Shown here: positions 52,080 to 60,087 of the stretch, one piece after another | How the letters are laid out: each line of letters begins with the position of its first letter | How positions within the stretch are numbered: the first letter of the stretch is position 1 | Source: Fulvivirga lutea | Lineage (GTDB): Bacteria; Bacteroidota; Bacteroidia; Cytophagales; Cyclobacteriaceae | Direction of reading: 5' to 3' | DNA: 64,000 bases | Assembly (NCBI RefSeq): GCF_017068455.1 | Contig: NZ_CP070608.1 | Coordinates: 1,779,488-1,843,487 of the forward strand | Position numbers and translations under genes: made by a program | The notes under the pieces: model-generated | Told to the model about the DNA's origin: nothing | The model's database searches: none | The model's input: the letters and a program-made list of their open reading frames with translations, nothing else

Positions 52080-52136
52080 GGGAATTGAAATGACCCGTCC
52101 TAAATAAGCATTACAGTTTTTAGGATAAATTAAAAG

Positions 52137-53057
52137 TTAAATATAAGGAGTAGCAGGTGTTAACTTGCTACTCTTTTTCATTTTATAGGTTTTTATTTTA
52201 ATACTAGATTGTTGATGCATTTGTACAGGTGTTCTCATCATGCATGAAGAATGAGGCCTGAACTTATTGTAAGTATATATACTTTCTTTAATCAGCTGCC
52301 TCATATTTTCAATATTCAATTTGTAATCAAGTAAAAACTCCTGCTTGATAATTCCATTAACTCGTTCTGCAACAGCATTAGCATAAGGATCATAACTTTC
52401 AGTCATGCTACATTGCAGATTATTCTTTTTTAAGGCCTTTTGATAGCCATCACAACAGTATTGAAAACCTCTGTCAGAGTGATGAATCAATGGCTGATCC
52501 TGGTAACTCCTATTCTTTACGGCCATTTTTAATGCCTTTAAAACTCCTGTTGATTTTAAGGAATCACTAAGGTCATATCCTACAATTTTCTTTGAATAAG
52601 CATCTGTTACTAAGGCCAGATACATGGGATAGTCTCTGTTACCTACGTAAGTGATGTCAGAGACCCATATTTGTTCCGGTCTTATTGGTGTAATACCTTC
52701 AATGAGATTTCAATGTTTCCAGAACCGATGATGAGAGTTAGTGGTGACATGATAAGCTCTTTTTGGCTTAATAAGCATATGATTTGCTTTTAATATGGCA
52801 AAGAGCCGATCCCTACCAACACCTAACACTCTAAGTTCATCGGTTAAAAGATAATACAGTTTCCGTGTGCCAATCCTTGGCTGTTGTATTCGAATTTCTT
52901 CAACCATTTTTATCACTTTTTCAGCTGTTTGTTTTCTTTGAACACTTGAACGTTTTGCTCGATAATAAACCTGTCTGTTTACCCCAAACAGTCTACAGGT
53001 AGCCGTTAAGCTTTCTTGGTATTGTTCTCTGTAGAGGTCGACTGTTCGGGTGAAGAG
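52137..53057 (-). pseudogene. IS3-family transposase OrfB (DDE), broken by an internal TGA
   Basis: The frame continues from the slippery heptamer: LFTRTVDLYREQYQESL, TATCRLFGVNRQVYYRAKR, VIKMVEEIRIQQPRIGTRKL, then HHRFWKH followed by TGA (52710-52712), and in the same frame NLIEGITPIRPEQIWVSDIT to the end. The DDE residues after the stop are intact (WVSDITYV, HHSDRGFQYC, NAVAERVNG). So one nonsense change cuts the protein before its catalytic core. No ATG exists in this frame before the middle of the N-terminal domain, fitting production only as an OrfAB fusion. Confidence 0.88.
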
Positions 53058-53425
53058 TTTTTTCGAATAGGGATAGCATATTCCTTCTCTGCCAAATCAA
53101 TCATCATATCAAATATGATTGACTTCTGATCTGATTGAGCCAGTTGGTGCTCTAATAGCTTTTTCTGCTTTTCAAGCAACTTAACCTTAGCTTCGAGTTC
53201 CATCACCTTTTGTTCCGGGGTCTTGGGCATATTGGACGGTGTTTGGTTTTCCCAATCAAAGCTACCATATTTTCTCAACCAGCTCATAACGGTGGATCTA
53301 GCTTGGATGCCATACTTACGTTGAGCTGCTCCTGTGGATAATTCGCCTGATTCTACTTCTTTAACTACTTGAAGCTTTAAGGATAAGGTGTAGTCCTTCT
53401 GGGTTCTTTTTACATATTCTCTCAT
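53006..53425 (-). CDS. IS3-family transposase OrfA
   Basis: 139 aa DNA-binding subunit. Helix-turn-helix of the IS3 OrfA type (LKLQVVKEVESGELSTGAAQ, RKYGIQARSTVMSWLRKYG), followed by a leucine-zipper-like coiled coil (KVMELEAKVKLLEKQKKLLE) used for dimerisation. Intact from ATG 53425. At codons for Arg-Lys-Asn the sequence A-AAA-AAC allows a -1 shift into orfB. Confidence 0.92.
   Translation of the reverse strand: MREYVKRTQKDYTLSLKLQVVKEVESGELSTGAAQRKYGIQARSTVMSWLRKYGSFDWENQTPSNMPKTPEQKVMELEAKVKLLEKQKKLLEHQLAQSDQKSIIFDMMIDLAEKEYAIPIRKNSSPEQSTSTENNTKKA
53057..53063 (-). other. Programmed -1 frameshift heptamer (A-AAA-AAC)
   Basis: In the OrfA frame the codons read CGA AAA AAC, i.e. the classic X-XXY-YYZ slippery heptamer A-AAA-AAC in correct phase. 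Slipping back one base leads directly into the orfB frame (CTC TTC ACC ...). OrfA stops 17 codons later. Confidence 0.8.
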
Positions 53426-53478
53426 TACACATTCTTTTGTGTAACGCTATTTCAGGACGAGACAAAAATTAAATATTT

Positions 53479-53508
53479 AAGCCTGGTCAGTTTTGATCAG
53501 GCTTTTTT
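53479..53508 (+). terminator. Terminator, probably the displaced one of the DUF1573 gene
   Basis: AAGCCTGGTCA (53479-53489) pairs with TGATCAGGCTT (53494-53504, one G.T pair), followed by a T-run on the plus strand. Without the IS and one copy of its target duplication it would lie about 22 bases after the DUF1573 stop. It overlaps the last codons of the converging DUF423 gene. Confidence 0.75.
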
Positions 53509-53867
53509 GTTGCTGCAATAAATAACATTAACCAGCCGCCAATAAGCATTAGTCCACCAATGGGAGTAATGGCACCTAATATTGTTAGTTGAGAAAGACA
53601 AAGGGCATAAAGAGATCCACTGAAAATGAATATTCCTGCTAAAAATAAATTAGCAGCGTAATCTAAAAATTTACTTTTCCACATTTGTTGCAAAAGGCCA
53701 ATTAGCAATAGTGCTAAAGTATGGTAGAAATGGTACTTAACTGCGGTTTCAAAAGTGTCTAGCCTTCCTGTTTCTGTTAAAAATGTATTGAGTCCGTGTG
53801 CACCAAATGCTCCGATGGATACGGCTAAAACACCTAGTATGGCAGCTGCTTTTATTGATTTATGCAT
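53487..53867 (-). CDS. DUF423 family membrane protein
   Basis: 126 aa with four membrane segments (AAAILGVLAVSIGAFGAHGL, YHFYHTLALLLIGLL, FLAGIFIFSGSLYALCL, ITPIGGLMLIGGWLMLFIA). GAFGAHGL near the N-terminus and the central FSGSLY motif are DUF423 signatures (YgdD/YwdK-like). Function unknown. The ATG shares one base with the yggS stop, so the genes are coupled. Confidence 0.9.
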   Translation of the reverse strand: MHKSIKAAAILGVLAVSIGAFGAHGLNTFLTETGRLDTFETAVKYHFYHTLALLLIGLLQQMWKSKFLDYAANLFLAGIFIFSGSLYALCLSQLTILGAITPIGGLMLIGGWLMLFIAATKKPDQN

Positions 53868-54541
53868 TAATTATAATTTCTTTCTCCAAAAATTGCACTC
53901 CCAACTCTAATCATGGTACTGCCTTCTTCTATGGCTATTTTATAGTCGCCACTCATGCCCATAGAAAGCTCTGTTAATTCTACATTGTCAACTTGAATAT
54001 CACTTCTTGTACTATTAAAAAGGTCAGCCAAAAATTTAAATTCTCTTCTTATCTGATCTTCATTATCAGTGAAAGTGGCCATTCCCATTAGTCCCACAAT
54101 TTTAATATGATGGAGTTCAGGTAATTCTACAGAATGTAGTAACTCATACAATTCATTTTTGTGCAGCCCAAACTTAGTATCTTCTTCAGCTATGTGTATT
54201 TGAAGCAATACATCAATAACTCTATTATTTTTTTTGGCCTGTTTATTTATCTCTTTTAGAAGTTTGAGGCTATCAACTGAATGTATGAGACTAACATAAG
54301 GGGCAATGTATTTAACCTTATTTCTTTGAAGGTGTCCAATCATATGCCATTGAATATCTTCAGGAAGTTCACCTTGTTTTTCGGTCATTTCCTGAGCTTT
54401 ATTTTCTCCAAAAATGCGCTGTCCGGCATCATAAGCCTCTTTTATATCACTAATTGGCTTTGTTTTACTTACGGCAACCAACTTGCAATTTGAAGAGCCT
54501 AATGAATTGATCAATTCTTCGATGTTATTTTTAATATCCAT
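53867..54541 (-). CDS. yggS: YggS family PLP-binding homeostasis protein
   Basis: 224 aa alanine-racemase-like barrel that binds pyridoxal phosphate and controls PLP and amino acid balance, without known catalysis. Seen: LVAVSKTKPISDIKEAYDAG with the PLP lysine in VSKTKP, IFGENKAQEM, WHMIGHLQRNKVKYIAP, LMGMATFTDN and LSMGMSGDYKIAIEEGSTMI. Normal length. Upstream partner of DUF423. Confidence 0.95.
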   Translation of the reverse strand: MDIKNNIEELINSLGSSNCKLVAVSKTKPISDIKEAYDAGQRIFGENKAQEMTEKQGELPEDIQWHMIGHLQRNKVKYIAPYVSLIHSVDSLKLLKEINKQAKKNNRVIDVLLQIHIAEEDTKFGLHKNELYELLHSVELPELHHIKIVGLMGMATFTDNEDQIRREFKFLADLFNSTRSDIQVDNVELTELSMGMSGDYKIAIEEGSTMIRVGSAIFGERNYN

Positions 54542-54600
54542 TTGATAACTTTATCATTCCTAAGGTTGGGAACAAAGTAAGAAATTTTAAATAACACACT

Positions 54601-56142
54601 ATGCCTATTCTGGGTACTTTGTTAAAAAGGGGAATAAGAATTAGAGAAAGTTTAGAACAGGATTATACTAACCCCTATGATTTACAAAAAACCGAATTAA
54701 AACAATTGCTATTAACTGCTAATCAGACTCAATTTGGTAAGCATTACTCATTTGCAGAGATATTAGCACATTTTAAGTCTAACAACCCCAAGTCCTTCTT
54801 TGAAGCATTTAAGAAGCATGTCCCCATTCATAATTACAATAAAATGTATAACGAGTGGTGGCACAAATCAAAACGGGAAGAAAAAAACGTTACATGGCCG
54901 GGCAAAGTCAAATATTTTGCACTGAGTTCAGGTACTTCAGAAGCTGCTTCAAAATATATCCCAATAACAAAGGATATGAAAAAGGCCATTCAGAAGACGA
55001 GCATTCGGCAGATATTAACACTTTCTAAATATGACCTGCCACCTGAATTCTTTCAAGGTGGTATTCTAATGTTGGGAGGCAGTACGCACCTGAATAAAAG
55101 AGGCAGCTACTTTGAAGGCGATTTAAGTGGCATACAAGCAGCGCAACTTCCTTTCTGGTTTCAGCATTTTTACAAACCGGGCAAGAAGATATCCAAAACA
55201 AGGAATTGGGATGATAAATTGAATGAAATTGCCACGAAAGCACCAGAGTGGAATATTAATATAATTGTAGGTGTACCTGCCTGGATACAAATTCTCATGG
55301 AGAAAATTATCGCCCATCATAGTGTTTCTAACATCCATGAAATATGGCCTAACTTAAATGTATATGTTCATGGCGGTGTATCTTTTGACCCGTACAGAAA
55401 AGGGTTTGAAAAGCTGTTAGGAAGACCAATTCATTACATAGAAACTTATCTGGCCTCCGAGGGATTCCTTGCCTTCCAGTATAAACCAAATCATCGTGCC
55501 ATGCGATTGGTTTTGAACAACGGCATTTTTTACGAATTTATCCCTTTTGAGGATCAAAATTTTGATGAGAATGGTGAGTTGAAAGCTGACGCCCAAACAT
55601 ATATGATAGATGAGGTCGAGAATGGTAAAGAATATGCCGTTCTTTTATCTACCAATGCCGGTGCCTGGCGTTATATGATAGGTGATGTAGTGAAAATTAT
55701 TTCTAAAGAGGAATCAGAAATAGTGATTACAGGCCGAACAAAACATTTTCTAAGTCTCTGTGGTGAACATCTTTCAGTGGATAATATGAACAAGGCGATA
55801 GAAATGGCGGCTGATGAGCTGAACATAGAAATACCGGAGTTTACGGTAGCGGGAATTCCTCACGGTACATTATTCGCGCATCACTGGTATGTTGCGAGTG
55901 ATAACGAGGTCAATCCGGCAGAGTTAAGAGATGTTATCGATCAAAAGCTTAAAGATTTGAATGATGACTATGCTGTTGAGCGTACAGCTGCTTTAAAAGA
56001 TGTGATAGTAGAAGTGCTCCCAGTAAGGAAATTCTACGATTGGATGGAAGCCAGAGGTAAAGTAGGCGGCCAGAATAAGTTTCCAAGGGTATTGAAGGGC
56101 CAGCTACTGGAAGAGTGGACTACATACATCCAGAATTCTTAA
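54601..56142 (+). CDS. GH3 family (auxin-responsive GH3-like) protein
   Basis: 513 aa member of the ANL-type adenylating GH3 family, named from plant hormone-amino acid synthetases. Seen: FALSSGTSEAASKYIPIT (ATP loop, motif I), the YLASEGFLAFQY block (motif II-like), GAWRYMIGDVVKI and ITGRTKHFLSLCGEHLS (motif III-like), and GQNKFPRVL near the C-terminus. Bacterial members are widespread in Bacteroidota but of unknown substrate. Coupled to the LysE gene by TAATG. Confidence 0.9.
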   Translation: MPILGTLLKRGIRIRESLEQDYTNPYDLQKTELKQLLLTANQTQFGKHYSFAEILAHFKSNNPKSFFEAFKKHVPIHNYNKMYNEWWHKSKREEKNVTWPGKVKYFALSSGTSEAASKYIPITKDMKKAIQKTSIRQILTLSKYDLPPEFFQGGILMLGGSTHLNKRGSYFEGDLSGIQAAQLPFWFQHFYKPGKKISKTRNWDDKLNEIATKAPEWNINIIVGVPAWIQILMEKIIAHHSVSNIHEIWPNLNVYVHGGVSFDPYRKGFEKLLGRPIHYIETYLASEGFLAFQYKPNHRAMRLVLNNGIFYEFIPFEDQNFDENGELKADAQTYMIDEVENGKEYAVLLSTNAGAWRYMIGDVVKIISKEESEIVITGRTKHFLSLCGEHLSVDNMNKAIEMAADELNIEIPEFTVAGIPHGTLFAHHWYVASDNEVNPAELRDVIDQKLKDLNDDYAVERTAALKDVIVEVLPVRKFYDWMEARGKVGGQNKFPRVLKGQLLEEWTTYIQNS

Positions 56143-56753
56143 TGGCTTTACTTAATGGACTAATTTTTGGTTTGACACTGGCCGTTATGTTGGGGCCGGT
56201 ATTTTTCACACTGCTTCAAACTAGTCTGGAAAAGGGCTTTTCTAAGGCAATAATTGTGGCAGTTGGTGTAAGTGTAGGAGATATTATACTTATCTTATTG
56301 GCTTACTTTGGTTTGTCAAAACTCATTGGTTTTAATGAGAATAAAATGATCATAGCATATGCTGGGTCAGTGATATTAGCCCTCTTTGGTGTGGCTAGTA
56401 TTATTAAAGCTAGAAGACCATTTAACCCTAAGCTTAATACCACCCCAGAAGTAAAAGGCTTCTTCCGATTCTTTTTCAAAGGCCTGTTAATTAATGCGAT
56501 CAGCCCATTTGTGCCCATATTTTGGATTGGCACAATGAGTTTAGCAACTGTAGAATATAACTATTCAGGCACTACCTTATTCGCATTTTTCGCCACCATT
56601 ATTGCAGTTGTATTTTTAACCGACCTTCTCAAAGCTTTTTTAGCAAACAAATTGAGCGTGCTTATAACATCTAAGGTTATGCGCATTATGAATATTCTGG
56701 TTGGCATCATATTGATTGCCTTTTCGATAAGAATGGCTACCTATTACCTCTAG
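56142..56753 (+). CDS. LysE/RhtB family exporter
   Basis: 203 aa inner membrane protein with six membrane segments. GLTLAVMLGPVFFTLLQTSL near the N-terminus is the LysE signature; GVSVGDIILILLAYFGL and NAISPFVPIFWIGTMS follow. Family members export amino acids or related small molecules. I chose ATG 56142, which shares one base with the GH3 stop; the open frame runs further upstream inside the GH3 gene. Co-expression with GH3 hints at export of an amino acid conjugate or precursor (inference). Confidence 0.88.
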   Translation: MALLNGLIFGLTLAVMLGPVFFTLLQTSLEKGFSKAIIVAVGVSVGDIILILLAYFGLSKLIGFNENKMIIAYAGSVILALFGVASIIKARRPFNPKLNTTPEVKGFFRFFFKGLLINAISPFVPIFWIGTMSLATVEYNYSGTTLFAFFATIIAVVFLTDLLKAFLANKLSVLITSKVMRIMNILVGIILIAFSIRMATYYL

Positions 56754-56756
56754 CTG

Positions 56757-57806
56757 TTAATCCTGAAGTATATTGCTGATGAAGGTGGACTTTAGAAATA
56801 CCCAGAATAGAAATAATACTAATGCCCACATGATATAGTTTCTATAAAAATCTGTGGTGTCTTTGAATCGGGTTTCCTGTATTTCAGCCTTTTCGTATTG
56901 ATCGATTTGTTTAAAAACGTTCTCCAAAGCTTGATTATCAGAAGCCCTAAAGAATTGACCTGACCCTATTTTAGCTATTTCTCTGAGCGTAGTTTCATCC
57001 ATAGTATTCTCAACCATTCTTGGCCTGCCAAAAAAATCTTTACCAAACGGCACTTTACCTTCCTTTCCGATGGCGATGGTATAGGTCTTAATATCATAGG
57101 CAGATGCCAGTTTAGCAGCAGTAATCGGGTCGATATTACCAGCAGTGTTATCTCCATCACTTAATAGAATGCATACTTTGGACTTCGACTCCATCTCAGT
57201 CATTCTATTGGTAGCTACGGCCAGAGCACTGCCAATAGCGGTACCTCTATTCTCAATCATATCGAAATTAATGTCATCGATATATGTCTTAAGAAGGTCA
57301 TAGTCTGTTGTGAGTGGAGAAAGTGAATAAGCATCACCGGAGAATATCACTAAGCCTATGCGATCTTGTAATCTACCATCTATAAAGTCTTTAGCAACTT
57401 GTTTGGCAGCCTCCAGTCTGTTTGGGGTAAAATCTTCAATTTGCATTGACTGAGAAATATCAATGACCAACATAATGTCTATTCCTTCAGTCCATTGCAC
57501 TACTTTTTCATTGGTTTTTTGTGGGCGAGCCAATGCTACAATAAGAAGCGCCACAATCAACATCATGATAAAATCCGGAACTAAACGAACTATTGTAAGA
57601 GGGTTAGAAATAACCTGACTTCGTGTAAATGCAACGGGCAATTTTTGGTTAAAAAAGTATCTGTATGCCCATCGGATTATAAAAAATAGAGGGATGGCCA
57701 GTATACCATACAACGCAAGGCTGTTCTCCCAGCTATACCCTTGAAGAATACCTGGGTAAAAATTTTGAATTGAATACCAGGGAAGTGTAGTCGATTGTTC
57801 AACCAT
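56757..57806 (-). CDS. VWA-domain membrane protein BatA-like
   Basis: 349 aa. Two N-terminal membrane segments (about 27-45 and 77-96), a von Willebrand A domain with MIDAS motif DISQS (LVIDISQSMQIEDF) and LLSDGDNTAGN, and a C-terminal membrane helix (MWALVLFLFWVFLKS). This is the BatA type of the Bacteroides aerotolerance operon, usually flanked by batB. Here it is the last gene of the operon and no batB follows: the next gene is the converging LysE exporter. Confidence 0.88.
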   Translation of the reverse strand: MVEQSTTLPWYSIQNFYPGILQGYSWENSLALYGILAIPLFFIIRWAYRYFFNQKLPVAFTRSQVISNPLTIVRLVPDFIMMLIVALLIVALARPQKTNEKVVQWTEGIDIMLVIDISQSMQIEDFTPNRLEAAKQVAKDFIDGRLQDRIGLVIFSGDAYSLSPLTTDYDLLKTYIDDINFDMIENRGTAIGSALAVATNRMTEMESKSKVCILLSDGDNTAGNIDPITAAKLASAYDIKTYTIAIGKEGKVPFGKDFFGRPRMVENTMDETTLREIAKIGSGQFFRASDNQALENVFKQIDQYEKAEIQETRFKDTTDFYRNYIMWALVLFLFWVFLKSTFISNILQD

Positions 57807-58692
57807 GTTTTACTTCATTTACTTTGTCCAGATATCTGTTCTCTGCAAATGTTAGGAGCTTCTTAAAAGTCTCCTGCATGCTTTCTTGTTTGCCACCATA
57901 AATGGCTTTATCTATACTTTTTAGCTCATCACCAATTCTCACAATATGCTCATGTGATAATAACTCTTTGGTTGTCATTTTGGTATAAGGTGTTTTTTCA
58001 AGCTTTTCCAGGTACTTTTTCCAAACAAGAAGTATTTTCTCAGTCTGTTTTATTGATTCCTTACTTTGAAGTTGAACATTGTATTCTTCCATAAACTTCA
58101 AATGCTTCTTTTCTAGTCTTCTTAACTTAAACCATCGCTTTATTGACTTACCAAAAACGATGTACCCAATCACTACTAAAATGATGAACAGCACTATTCC
58201 AGTAATTAAATAGGGATAATTTAGCGCTAAATCAACGTATCTGTAAGTTGTGTTTTCTATCAACGGCATGGCCTCCGCTGCAACTGAGTCAGGAATTTCT
58301 TTTACTAAATGAGTAAGAATGATTGAGTCTTGCTGTGGGTATAGAGGAATACTATCTCTGCCGGCAACCTGAAAAACAGGTAGTTGTAGATATTGGACGC
58401 TATCTACTTCAAAGCTTAGTATATAATATAAAGCACTATCATAACTCTGCTCATCAATGGTCTTAGTAGCCGCGAACCACTTTTCTCCAAGTTCATATGG
58501 GTTGTAATTGTATAATGAATCAGGAAAAATCAGGTCAATGGAACTTGGGTATCTTGCCGTTAACACATAGGGTGATGGCTCACCTATTTTGATACTATCT
58601 TCTAAAAAATAACCCTTTACCTGCACATCTTGTGCGAAAGAAAAAAGAGCAATAAAATGTAAGATTGAGCCAAAAATTATCTTTCTAAACAC
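57799..58692 (-). CDS. Operon membrane protein between DUF58 and VWA genes
   Basis: 297 aa. Signal peptide (FSFAQ/DVQ), an extracytoplasmic beta-rich domain (VKGYFLEDSIKIGEPSPYVL...), one membrane segment (about 157-177, YLITGIVLFIILVVIGYIVF) and a cytoplasmic helical tail of about 120 residues. This is the usual unnamed middle member of Bacteroidota moxR-DUF58-x-batA operons; it recalls BatD in having an N-terminal extracytoplasmic domain. It overlaps both neighbours by 8 bases. Confidence 0.8.
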   Translation of the reverse strand: MFRKIIFGSILHFIALFSFAQDVQVKGYFLEDSIKIGEPSPYVLTARYPSSIDLIFPDSLYNYNPYELGEKWFAATKTIDEQSYDSALYYILSFEVDSVQYLQLPVFQVAGRDSIPLYPQQDSIILTHLVKEIPDSVAAEAMPLIENTTYRYVDLALNYPYLITGIVLFIILVVIGYIVFGKSIKRWFKLRRLEKKHLKFMEEYNVQLQSKESIKQTEKILLVWKKYLEKLEKTPYTKMTTKELLSHEHIVRIGDELKSIDKAIYGGKQESMQETFKKLLTFAENRYLDKVNEVKHG

Positions 58693-59563
58693 TTTTCAAC
58701 GATTTGTTTCTGACTTTAAATAGTTTTAATAATTTGGGAACATAATCTTCATCAGTATCAATGGATACATAATTGATCTGATGTTTTTTGGAAAACTTCA
58801 CAAGCTCCTCTTCACTCTTGGCATAATTGGTTTGAACGTTAGATCTGAAATTGCCAAATGAGGTATTCACCCAAACTGTTTTTTTACTTTCTTTATCAAA
58901 TACAGGTACTATGCCCAGTTTTGGCAAATTCGTTTCACGCTTGTCAGTTATTCTAATGGCCACCAGATCGTGTTTTTTTGCCATTCCTTTTAAATTGTGA
59001 AAATAGCCTTCATCAATAAAGTCTGAGATAAAGATCATCACACTTCTTCTTTTTAAGGTATTCAAAGAAAATAAGGTGGCTTTGCTTAAATCTGTTTTAG
59101 CCGATTTAGGTTTCAATTCTACTAATTCGTGTATGATCTCATAAGCTTGTTTGGGTCCTTTGGCAGGTTTGATGTAGGATTCTTTTTGATCAGAAAAGCA
59201 AACAAGCCCCACCTGGCTACCCTCTTTTGCAGCTGCCAATGCTAATACACCACACACTTCTTTACCAATATCAACCTTTTGCTTTCCTTCGGTGCCAATC
59301 TCCTGAGAGCCACTTACATCCAGAATAAAGAAAACTGTTTGTTCTTTCTCTTCTTTAAAGGTTTTTACAAATGCACCATGCCCTTTGGCACTCACGTTCC
59401 AATCTATAGTCCGCACATCATCTCCGTACTGGTAGGCACGCACATCGTCAAACTCAAGACCAGAGCCTTTAAATATAGAGTGAAAATCACCCTGCATTTG
59501 GCTGTTGATAGCCTTTCTTATTTGTATTTCGTACTTTCGCAGCTTATTCAGAAGATTCTTCAT
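58685..59563 (-). CDS. DUF58 domain-containing protein
   Basis: 292 aa from ATG 59563 (MKNLLNKLRKYEIQ). The frame is open to a TTG at 59593, but that start is less likely. Signature FDDVRAYQYGDDVRTIDWNV (20 residues) is classic DUF58, followed by a degenerate VWA-like fold with FFILDVSGSQEIG and VMIFISDFIDEG. Normally the partner of a MoxR AAA ATPase; no moxR lies upstream here, where a divergent lipoprotein gene begins. First gene of the three-gene operon. Confidence 0.9.
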   Translation of the reverse strand: MKNLLNKLRKYEIQIRKAINSQMQGDFHSIFKGSGLEFDDVRAYQYGDDVRTIDWNVSAKGHGAFVKTFKEEKEQTVFFILDVSGSQEIGTEGKQKVDIGKEVCGVLALAAAKEGSQVGLVCFSDQKESYIKPAKGPKQAYEIIHELVELKPKSAKTDLSKATLFSLNTLKRRSVMIFISDFIDEGYFHNLKGMAKKHDLVAIRITDKRETNLPKLGIVPVFDKESKKTVWVNTSFGNFRSNVQTNYAKSEEELVKFSKKHQINYVSIDTDEDYVPKLLKLFKVRNKSLKSV

Positions 59564-59673
59564 ACGTGTAATTTTAACGTATTTGGATTGCAAAATTGTG
59601 GAATAATACTTGTTTGGAAAAATAACAAACCCAATGGATTTAAGATGGGTACTAACGGTTAAAAATTATTAAA

Positions 59674-60087
59674 ATGAAGAACGCTATAATCTGTGGAATT
59701 ATCATGATGATCTCAATATTATTTATGAGATGTAATACAGATGAAACCCCGGAAGATATTATCAGTCATGAAAAAATGGTTGGCATTTTGTTAGACGTAT
59801 ATGAAGCAGAAGCAAAACTTGCTGAGCTTAAATTGAATAGAGATACGACTATACAAATATTTAAAACATACGAGCAATATATTTATGACGAGCATGGCAT
59901 AGAAGAAGAAGTGTATAAAAAAAGCCTCACATACTATTATGACCATCCTGACAAGCTTGAGAAAATATATGAAACTATGCTAGACTCTCTAGCCCTGCGC
60001 GAAACGAAGGCTAAAGCTTATGAGGAAGCTAAACAAGCTAAACAAGATTCAATTCGCAAAATAGAGCTCAATAAAAAGAAAGACTAG
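59674..60087 (+). CDS. DUF4296 lipoprotein
   Basis: 137 aa. Signal and lipobox LFMRC near residue 20 (weak). The body is helical: EKMVGILLDVYEAEAKLAEL, FKTYEQYIYDEHGIEEEVYK, SLTYYYDHPDKLEKIYE, fitting DUF4296, a small Bacteroidota envelope family of unknown function. A charged Lys/Glu tail ends the protein. Its TAG stop shares a base with the GTG start of mutS2. Confidence 0.85.
   Translation: MKNAIICGIIMMISILFMRCNTDETPEDIISHEKMVGILLDVYEAEAKLAELKLNRDTTIQIFKTYEQYIYDEHGIEEEVYKKSLTYYYDHPDKLEKIYETMLDSLALRETKAKAYEEAKQAKQDSIRKIELNKKKD

Larger units (their letters stand above)
52091..53464 (-). mobile_element. IS3-family insertion sequence, 1374 bp, orfB interrupted
   Basis: Complete element. Imperfect terminal inverted repeats: TGACCCGTCCTAAATAAGCA at the left and, read inward from the right, TGTCTCGTCCTGAAATAGCG; both ends are TG...CA. 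A 3-bp target duplication AAA flanks it (52088-52090 and 53465-53467), as expected for IS3. orfA and orfB are on the reverse strand, joined by a -1 slippery heptamer at 53057-53063. orfB has an in-frame TGA at 52710-52712. Inserted between the DUF1573 gene and its terminator. Confidence 0.92.

Noticed and set aside
52137-52916. Two separate small transposase genes
   Set aside because: Both pieces are in one frame separated only by TGA and together form a single IS3 OrfB.
54542-54600. Promoter between yggS and the GH3 gene
   Set aside because: Only partial matches to TAnnTTTG (TACTTTG) are present; not convincing.
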